From Promicromonospora iranensis (GTDB lineage Bacteria; Actinomycetota; Actinomycetes; Actinomycetales; Cellulomonadaceae), in assembly GCF_028994805.1 (NCBI RefSeq), contig NZ_JAJQQP010000002.1, positions 464,684 to 528,683 on the forward strand: a stretch of DNA of 64,000 nucleotides, read 5' to 3'. Shown here in pieces: positions 57,199 through 64,000 of the stretch (position 1 is its first letter; the number at the start of each line of letters is the position of its first letter). Below the pieces are notes generated by a model that saw only the letters and a program-made list of their open reading frames with translations, did no database searches and was not told where the DNA came from. The translations under genes and the position numbers were made by a program.

Positions 57199-57861
57199 CT
57201 ACTCATCGAACCCGAACGTCAGCCGGCGTTCGAGCACGTCCACCGCGACCGAGTGCAGACTCGTCGACCGGGAGAAGGCACGCGCCCGCATCACCGCGGA
57301 GGCATCGTCGGGGCCGACACCGAGCTGGGCAACGACCATCCCGATGGCCCTCTGGAACAGGTTGCTCTCGGACCAGTCGAGGGAGTCGGCACTCGCCAGC
57401 AAGGTCGCTCCGGTGGCGTCGGCCAGCATCTGGAGCTCCTCAGGACCACAGGGTGGCGCACCGTCCGTCACATAGAGGCTGAACGCACCAACCACATGAC
57501 CGCCCGCCCGCATCGGCGCGGCGTACAGCGTCGTCTCACCTCCGGCTGATGCCGCCAGCTGAGAAAAGACGGGATAGTCATCCACGACGCTGTCGAGGCT
57601 GGTCACCACCAGCCGGTCCTCGGTCATCGCCTGATGCATCGGGCCCTCCCCCAGCACTTCCTGAAGCGGCTCGAGTACCTCGAACCCCCCAGGTGTGCTG
57701 ACGGCAATCCACTCTCCCGGTCCGGCAGAGACGGTGAACGCTCCGCCTTGTGCCCCCAGGGACTCGACGCATGCCTCGCACAGCCGCATCAGCCACGGAC
57801 GGTCGTCGTCCCCCTTGGCGAGGGATCGTACAAGCAGACTCAGAAGCTCCGACGAGAACAT
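57199..57861 (-). CDS. GAF-ANTAR RNA-binding antiterminator
   Basis: ATG 57861, preceded by GAGAGGGGG, gives 220 residues. The GAF domain is at about 15-150 (RPWLMRLCEACVESLGAQGGAFTVS, TLYAAPMRAGGHVVGAFSLYV). The ANTAR domain is at about 160-218 (RAIGMVVAQLGVGPDDASAVMRARAFSRSTSLHSVAVDVLERR). ANTAR proteins bind two-hexaloop RNA elements and prevent termination; the GAF domain senses a small ligand or redox state. It is close to a PAS-ANTAR gene. Upstream GTG 57897 is a less likely start. Confidence 0.9.
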   Translation of the reverse strand: MFSSELLSLLVRSLAKGDDDRPWLMRLCEACVESLGAQGGAFTVSAGPGEWIAVSTPGGFEVLEPLQEVLGEGPMHQAMTEDRLVVTSLDSVVDDYPVFSQLAASAGGETTLYAAPMRAGGHVVGAFSLYVTDGAPPCGPEELQMLADATGATLLASADSLDWSESNLFQRAIGMVVAQLGVGPDDASAVMRARAFSRSTSLHSVAVDVLERRLTFGFDE

Positions 57862-58066
57862 TGTCCGCCCCCTCTCCTCGTCCGAAGAGTCTTGCACCGC
57901 GCTTTTCCAGTCGCATATGACCTGCTTCGTCGGAGCCCCATCCGGAGTCCGGGCTTCGAGCAGAGATCACAACGGTTGCCGCAACTGCGCAGGAGCAAGC
58001 CACGATGCCGGCGCTCGACCTCAACAGGAACTACCGCTCATCCGAGCGTCGGGGACAGCCAGGACG

Positions 58067-58753
58067 TCAGAGGTCGTCCGGCCGGACCGGGTCCGCCAGG
58101 AACTGGTCGATCGCGTCCGGTGTCGGGAACTCGGTGACATCCGGCCCGGAGAAGATGTGCACCAACGAGTACGCGATGTCCCGGACCGGGACGTTCGACT
58201 GGTTGGACGCCTCGCGCAGCTGTTCGAACGCCGCCTCTTCCTCGACGCCATGGATGACCATGAGCACCCCCTTGGCCTGCTCGATGACCGACCGCCGCTC
58301 CGAGGACGCCTGGATCGAGGCCGACGCCTCGCGTGCCGCCGCCTCGCGCTGCGCCTTGGTGACGTCGATGAAGTACCCGAACAGCTCGGTCACACGGCCG
58401 GTGTCCGGGTCGCGCCGACCCTGACCGGTCACGGCCAGCGTGCGCGTCGCTCCCGTGGCATCCACGATGCGGTGCACAGAGCTGAACGCCTGTCCGGTCT
58501 CGGACGCGCTGCGCAGGAGGCCGTCCACCCTCGCACGGTCGTCGGGGTGCTTGTGCGACAACATCAAGGACGTCGTCGGCACGACGTCGCCCGGCTCGAA
58601 GCCGTGCATCCGGTACACCTCCTCCGACCACGCCCACTCCCCCGTTGCCAGATCGAGCCGGTAGCGCCCCACCGGAGGCCTGGCGCCACCTGCGAGTGCC
58701 TTCTCGATGTCGCTGTCGAGCGGTAGTTCGTCGGGCCTGGGTGTGGTGTTCAC
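58067..58753 (-). CDS. PAS-ANTAR RNA-binding antiterminator
   Basis: A GTG at 58753 with AAGAGGA upstream gives 228 residues. The PAS domain is at about 25-130 (GRYRLDLATGEWAWSEEVYRMHGFEPGDVVPT, HPDDRARVDGLL, GYFIDVTKAQREAAAREAS). The ANTAR domain is at about 150-215 (RSVIEQAKGVLMVIHGVEEEAAFEQLREASNQSNVPVRDIAYSLV). It is 200 bp upstream of the GAF-ANTAR gene in the same direction. Both probably control RNA leaders elsewhere in the genome. Confidence 0.92.
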   Translation of the reverse strand: MNTTPRPDELPLDSDIEKALAGGARPPVGRYRLDLATGEWAWSEEVYRMHGFEPGDVVPTTSLMLSHKHPDDRARVDGLLRSASETGQAFSSVHRIVDATGATRTLAVTGQGRRDPDTGRVTELFGYFIDVTKAQREAAAREASASIQASSERRSVIEQAKGVLMVIHGVEEEAAFEQLREASNQSNVPVRDIAYSLVHIFSGPDVTEFPTPDAIDQFLADPVRPDDL

Positions 58754-60629
<1,876 letters not shown>

Positions 60630-60630
60630 G

Positions 60631-60651
60631 TGGTGTGGGTGGGACTCGAAC
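60631..60651 (-). other. tRNA 3'-end-like fragment (possible att scar)
   Basis: On the minus strand GTTCGAGTCCCACCCACACC reads as a T-loop, T-stem 3' strand and acceptor 3' strand. The 5' side of the T-stem does not pair, so it is not a whole tRNA. The terminator-like hairpin at 60575-60614 lies just beyond it, as it would for a real tRNA gene. Confidence 0.5.
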
Positions 60652-60998
60652 GCGTTCAAGAATCTCGGCAACCGTGCACTTCAGCACGGCCTCGCTGACC
60701 ACGGTTACACGGCGATCATCGACCTGATCCTCGCCGGCCGGGCATGAGCGAGCCGCACTTCGACCCGCGCGACCTGCTCGGCGTCTGCCCGGCCGGGTAG
60801 GTGCCCTCAGATGCCACTGAACATGTCCCACCACGACCGAGGTCAGCGATGGCGATCGCAAACGTTTGTGCGGCGACGCCGCCGACGGCGTTGGAGCTGG
60901 CGAGCTCCGGTAGCCGTCGGCGGGTCCGGAGCAATGGCGCTGGCGGCACTCTTCGCTGCCTTCGTCATCCGGATCCGACGCCGGCCCGACTTCGGGAT

Positions 60999-61188
60999 CC
61001 GGCGAGTACGCGCCGACCCCTCCGCCCGGCGCCGAGCCGCCGCCCCGGTGGGGCGACGAGGCGCACGTGCGCGCCCTGCTCGGCGACGGCGTCACGGACA
61101 TGCCTCCTGGGACCTGGCCGCCCGGTTCCAGGACGCCGACGGCGCCATGGGCTGGGACTACCTGCTCCTCACGGCGACGCGAGCCTGA
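60999..61188 (+). pseudogene. Methyltransferase C-terminal remnant
   Basis: One frame from 61001 reads GEYAPTPPPGAEPPPRWGDEAHVRALLGDGVTD, and another ends DLAARFQDADGAMGWDYLLLTATRA at 61188. In UbiE-like methyltransferases these parts are separated by about 60 residues in one frame. A deletion with a frame change has joined them. The SAM-binding N-terminus is missing. Confidence 0.65.
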
Positions 61189-61191
61189 GGG

Positions 61192-62751
61192 TCAGCTCAC
61201 CGAGAAGTTCACCGTGTGCCACCCCGTCGCACCGTCGGGGGCCGGGGGCGCCTCGGCGTCGGTCTGGACCAGGCCGTCGGCGTCCGTGGCGCGGACCGTG
61301 AGCATGTGGTCGCCCGAATCGAGGTCGAGGGACGCCCGCCACTGGCGCCACGTGTCCGCGCCGACGGTCTCGGCAAGCTCTGCGGGGACCCATTCGCCGT
61401 CGTCGGCCCGGACCTCCACCTTGCCGATGCCGGTGTGGGGCGCCCACGCGACGCCTGCCACCGTCACCGCGCCGGGTGCCACCGACCCGAACCCGCGCGG
61501 CACGTCGATCCGGGACTGGACCTTGACCGGGCCGAGGGCCGACCAGCCGCGCGGGGTCCAGTAGCCCTGGTCGGCGTCGAAGGTGGTGACCTTGAGCGAG
61601 GTGACCCACTTGGTGGCCGACACGTACCCGTACAGGCCCGGCACCACGAGCCGCGCGGGGAAGCCGTGGTCCACCGGGAGCGGCTCCCCGTTCATGCCGA
61701 TCGCGAGCAGGTTGGCCCGGTCCGGGTCCTGTAGGACGTCGAGCGGCGTCCCGGCGGTGAACCCGTCGTCGCTGCGGGACAGCACCATGTCCGCACCCGC
61801 CTGCGGCTTGGCCCGCTCCAGCAGCGCCCGGATCGGGTAGCCCAGCCACAGGGCGTTGCCGACGAGGTCACCGCCCACGGCGTTGCTGACGCACGAGAGG
61901 GTCACGTGGTACTCCTCGAGCGGCAGCGCGAGCAGTTCGTCCCAGGTGATCGTGAACGGCTCGTCCACCATGCCGTGCACCTCCAGCGACCACTCCGCCG
62001 GGTCCAGCTGCGGTACCCGCAGGGCCGTGTCGATGCGGTAGAACTCCTGGTTCGGGGTGATGTAGGGAACCAGGCCGTCGACCTCCAGGTCGGCGCCGGC
62101 AGGCACAGCCGGCGCGGTCCTGCGCGCGGCGGGCAGGCGGATCTTCTCGCGCACGACGTTCACGGCCGCTGTGCCCGCCGACACGAGGCGCGAGCCCGCC
62201 AGGGCCAGCACCGTCACGCCCGCGGCGATCCCGGTGACGATCAGGAAACCGCGCCGGTCGACAGTGCTGCCGGACGCGGCGCGCGGGTCAGCGACCGGCC
62301 GCAGCCGTGCCATGGCTTGCCGCAGCAGGATCATCGCGCCACCGATCCCGACGATGCTGGGCAGCGCCCACAGCGGCGTCGCGCCCGGGCGCAGCATCGC
62401 GAGGATCGCCCCGACCACACCGACGGCCGCGATCAGCAGCGCACCCGACGGCGGGCGACGCAGCTCCAGCAGTCCGGCGAGCGCCGCGCCGAGGGCCAGC
62501 ACCACTCCCATCGACCCGAGCAGCACCGCCTTGTCGTTGGTGCCGAACGCCTGCACGGCGAAGTCCTTGAGCCAGGGCGGCACGGCGTCGACGACGGCGG
62601 CGCCGCCCACGAACAGGGTGCTCGCCGCAGGTGCGACGAGAGCGGCGACAAGCTCCGCGACGGCCAGCCCCGCGGCGCCCGCGAGGACACCGGCCAGGGC
62701 GGCCCACCAGGTGTTGTGCGGGGATCGGTCGGCCCGCTGCTCGGATGCCAT
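61192..62751 (-). CDS. Membrane-anchored sulfite-oxidase-like molybdoenzyme
   Basis: This 519-residue protein starts with about four membrane helices (LAGVLAGAAGLAVAELVAALVAPAAS; AVLLGSMGVVLALGAALAGLL; ALLIAAVGVVGAILAML; ALPSIVGIGGAMILL) and a fifth near 170 after RRGFLIVTG. The molybdopterin domain follows, with the Mo-ligating Cys near 286 in VTLSCVSNAVGGDLVGNALWLGYPI and VDHGFPARLVVPGLYGYVSATKWVTSLKV. The C-terminal Ig-like dimerisation domain is intact. It would oxidise or reduce a sulfur compound or protein methionine sulfoxide at the outer membrane face. It is 5 bp downstream of the CHRD gene. Confidence 0.92.
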   Translation of the reverse strand: MASEQRADRSPHNTWWAALAGVLAGAAGLAVAELVAALVAPAASTLFVGGAAVVDAVPPWLKDFAVQAFGTNDKAVLLGSMGVVLALGAALAGLLELRRPPSGALLIAAVGVVGAILAMLRPGATPLWALPSIVGIGGAMILLRQAMARLRPVADPRAASGSTVDRRGFLIVTGIAAGVTVLALAGSRLVSAGTAAVNVVREKIRLPAARRTAPAVPAGADLEVDGLVPYITPNQEFYRIDTALRVPQLDPAEWSLEVHGMVDEPFTITWDELLALPLEEYHVTLSCVSNAVGGDLVGNALWLGYPIRALLERAKPQAGADMVLSRSDDGFTAGTPLDVLQDPDRANLLAIGMNGEPLPVDHGFPARLVVPGLYGYVSATKWVTSLKVTTFDADQGYWTPRGWSALGPVKVQSRIDVPRGFGSVAPGAVTVAGVAWAPHTGIGKVEVRADDGEWVPAELAETVGADTWRQWRASLDLDSGDHMLTVRATDADGLVQTDAEAPPAPDGATGWHTVNFSVS

Positions 62752-62756
62752 GTGCG

Positions 62757-63512
62757 TCAGATGGTCGCGCGACGGCGGGCGGCGACGAGGCCGAAGGCGC
62801 CGAGCGCCAGGGCCAGGGTGCCGAAGCCGATGGCGGCCGGGTACTCGACGCCCGAGGTGGAGGAACCACCGGTCTCGACGCCACCGTGCGGCATGGTCAT
62901 CTGAGCCGGGTTCAGCTCACCACAAGCGGCCGGGTCGGTCGCCTCGGACGGCAGCTCCGGATCCAGGTCCGACTTCGTGTCACCGTCGTACTCGCCGGAA
63001 CCGTCATGGTCGACACCGTGGACGACGATCACGCCGTCACCGTTGGCGACCTGCTGCGCCACCTCCTGGGAGACCTCGATGGTCCGCGAGTAGGAGTAGC
63101 TGGCCTCTGCCGGGAAGTCCGCGACGTCGAGGCCGTGCTCGGCGCCCGTCATACCGGGCTCCTTGGTCAGCGTCACCGCGATGGGACCGTACTCGTCAGC
63201 CCCGTCACTGGTCTGCAGAGCGCCCTCGAAACCGTTGCCCTCCTTGTCGTTCGCCGGGCAGGTGTTCTGCCCGCCGATGTGGATGTGCTGAGCGTGCGGG
63301 GCACCGTCGAGCAGCCCCTGGGTCTCCAGGCTGATCTCGACGTTCGTGCCGTCGACCGTGGCCCACGCGGTGCCCGAGGCACCGGAGTCGTTCAGCTGGG
63401 TGAGCTCGGCAGTGAGCTCATCACCATCGGCCGCACCGGCCGGCGCGGCGGCCAGGGGCAGGCCGACCAGGGCCGCAGTCGCGGCGAAGAGAGCGAGTCG
63501 TGACGTACGCAT
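62757..63512 (-). CDS. Secreted CHRD-domain protein with C-terminal membrane anchor
   Basis: From ATG 63512, with AAGGAGGA upstream, the protein has 251 residues. The signal peptide is LALFAATAALVGLPLAAAPAGA. The CHRD domain has LTQLNDSGASGTAWATVDGTNVEISLETQGLLDGAPHAQHIHIGG, then VIVVHGVDHDGSGEYDGD with acidic loops. Two Cys residues (NTCPAN and AACGEL) may form a disulfide. The end has a membrane helix AIGFGTLALALGAFGLVAA and RRR. It is transcribed with the molybdoenzyme, probably from a SigK-type promoter. Confidence 0.88.
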   Translation of the reverse strand: MRTSRLALFAATAALVGLPLAAAPAGAADGDELTAELTQLNDSGASGTAWATVDGTNVEISLETQGLLDGAPHAQHIHIGGQNTCPANDKEGNGFEGALQTSDGADEYGPIAVTLTKEPGMTGAEHGLDVADFPAEASYSYSRTIEVSQEVAQQVANGDGVIVVHGVDHDGSGEYDGDTKSDLDPELPSEATDPAACGELNPAQMTMPHGGVETGGSSTSGVEYPAAIGFGTLALALGAFGLVAARRRATI

Positions 63513-63839
63513 AACCGATCCTCCTTGGTACTAGCGGCATGCTGCCGCCTGAGTAGGACATCGGAGGTTCGGAGCGGCGGACGATCCGGATGGGTCGCGC
63601 GACGAAGAAGTTCTGACTTCCGTGCGCAGGGCACAACGACGACTGCACCATCCAGGCTCTGAGCACTATGCGCCATGCAGGCCTGATCCTGTCGATCGAT
63701 TGCTTCCGGGACACGGACTCATGACTCGTAACGGGCGTCACCCCATCCGAAGCCGCCTCGGTGACGAACCTTGCGTGCCGGACCGACACCACGACAGTGC
63801 GGGACCAGGCGCGGAGCCCCGGAAGGACGGTGCGAACAG
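63513..63839. other. Intergenic region between CHRD and sigma-factor-like gene
   Basis: About 330 bp. It holds the SigK-like promoter at 63567-63593 on the minus strand. Nothing else was recognised. Confidence 0.5.
63567..63593 (-). promoter_or_regulatory. SigK-like promoter of the CHRD-molybdoenzyme operon
   Basis: On the minus strand CCATCC (63593-63588) and CCGAAC (63572-63567) are 15 bp apart and lie about 55 bp before the CHRD ATG. Mycobacterial SigK promoters are reported with CCATCC and CCGAAT at about this spacing. A probable sigma factor gene begins on the other side. Confidence 0.6.
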
Positions 63840-64000
63840 ATGACGATCACTCAGTGGGCACCCCCTGCGGTGTCGATCGCGCTGCCCGCGAAGACCTGGA
63901 CCTTTGTGGGGCAGACTGGGCCGGTGGCATCACCACCAGTCCGGACTTCCTCGCGCGATTCCGTCGACGCGCTCCTCACGGCGTGCGCCGGCGGTGACCC
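63840..64000 (+). CDS. Probable ECF sigma factor (SigK-like), N-terminal fragment
   Basis: The frame from ATG 63840 stays open to the window edge (53 codons) with high GC at third positions, especially over the last 20. The end reads SRDSVDALLTACAGGDP, resembling the xxLLxxxaxGDxxAF start of ECF region 2.1. The first 30 residues are unlike known sigma factors, so the true start may be later. Divergent location from a CHRD-molybdoenzyme operon with a SigK-like promoter supports the call. An overlapping frame ending at 63997 has a poorer codon pattern. Confidence 0.5.
   Translation, partial: MTITQWAPPAVSIALPAKTWTFVGQTGPVASPPVRTSSRDSVDALLTACAGGD

Larger units (their letters stand above)
60630..61191. 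other. Scar region with tRNA-end and methyltransferase remnants
   Basis: About 560 bp without an intact gene. It holds a tRNA 3'-end-like sequence (60631-60651), an unassigned frame reading ALQHGLADHGYTAIIDLILAG near 60680-60746, and a methyltransferase C-terminal remnant (60999-61188). Confidence 0.5.

Overview
The window is GC-rich DNA with dense short-spaced operons, frequent GTG starts and many ATGA start/stop overlaps. Together with DtxR/IdeR-type iron control, ANTAR antiterminators, a rifamycin-associated element and actinobacterial family types, this points to an actinobacterium. The secreted GH43, PL11 and GH76 enzymes suggest a plant- or yeast-polysaccharide-degrading Micrococcales genus such as Promicromonospora, Cellulosimicrobium or a relative. 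That genus assignment is inference.

Layout. 1-5 kb: a divergent threonine-dehydratase-like gene and LysR regulator, a small VTT-like membrane protein, a translationally coupled DinB protein and internally deleted methyltransferase, a DUF1851/Tdi1-type protein with a low-complexity tail, and an EamA exporter. 5-8.8 kb: a divergent PNPOx-like/MocR pair and a secreted GH43 arabinofuranosidase, flanked by two copies of a long intergenic palindrome. 8.9-13.5 kb: a heterodimeric ABC exporter and a dimethylargininase. 13.5-15.3 kb: a solitary TnpB element that seems to sit in the loop of a former terminator hairpin. 15.3-23.7 kb: an iron-boxed desferrioxamine-type siderophore operon (desA, desB, a desC-desD fusion, and a penicillin acylase-GNAT fusion). 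23.8-26.8 kb: an Nramp-like transporter and a membrane-anchored beta-lactamase-family hydrolase. 27-28.4 kb: a MarR/hydrolase pair. 28.5-37 kb: recC-recB-recD. 37.5-43.1 kb: a coupled CocE-type hydrolase and ATP-grasp ligase, then a SNF2 helicase. 43.5-52.5 kb: small accessory genes, many truncated, with an SDR/flavin reductase operon, MLTR regulators, the PL11 lyase and an HTH/DUF2975 pair. 52.7-58.8 kb: GH76, a CGNR regulator/epoxide-hydrolase pair, a lipoprotein, an NTF2-like protein and two ANTAR regulators. 59-61.2 kb: rifampicin monooxygenase behind a RAE, ending in a tRNA-terminator-like scar. 61.2-64 kb: a sulfite-oxidase-like molybdoenzyme and a CHRD protein behind a SigK-like promoter, with the start of a probable sigma factor at the edge.

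Themes. The siderophore operon is the main biosynthetic system. Its domain fusions, with two GNAT acyltransferases of which one is joined to an Ntn hydrolase, suggest a modified (perhaps aryl-capped) ferrioxamine. The secreted glycosidases carry LacI-type operator palindromes and probably respond to sugars. The 43-52 kb and 55-61 kb stretches contain an unusual number of gene remnants, consistent with repeated deletion and insertion. All calls come from reading the sequence and from family knowledge; no database search was run.
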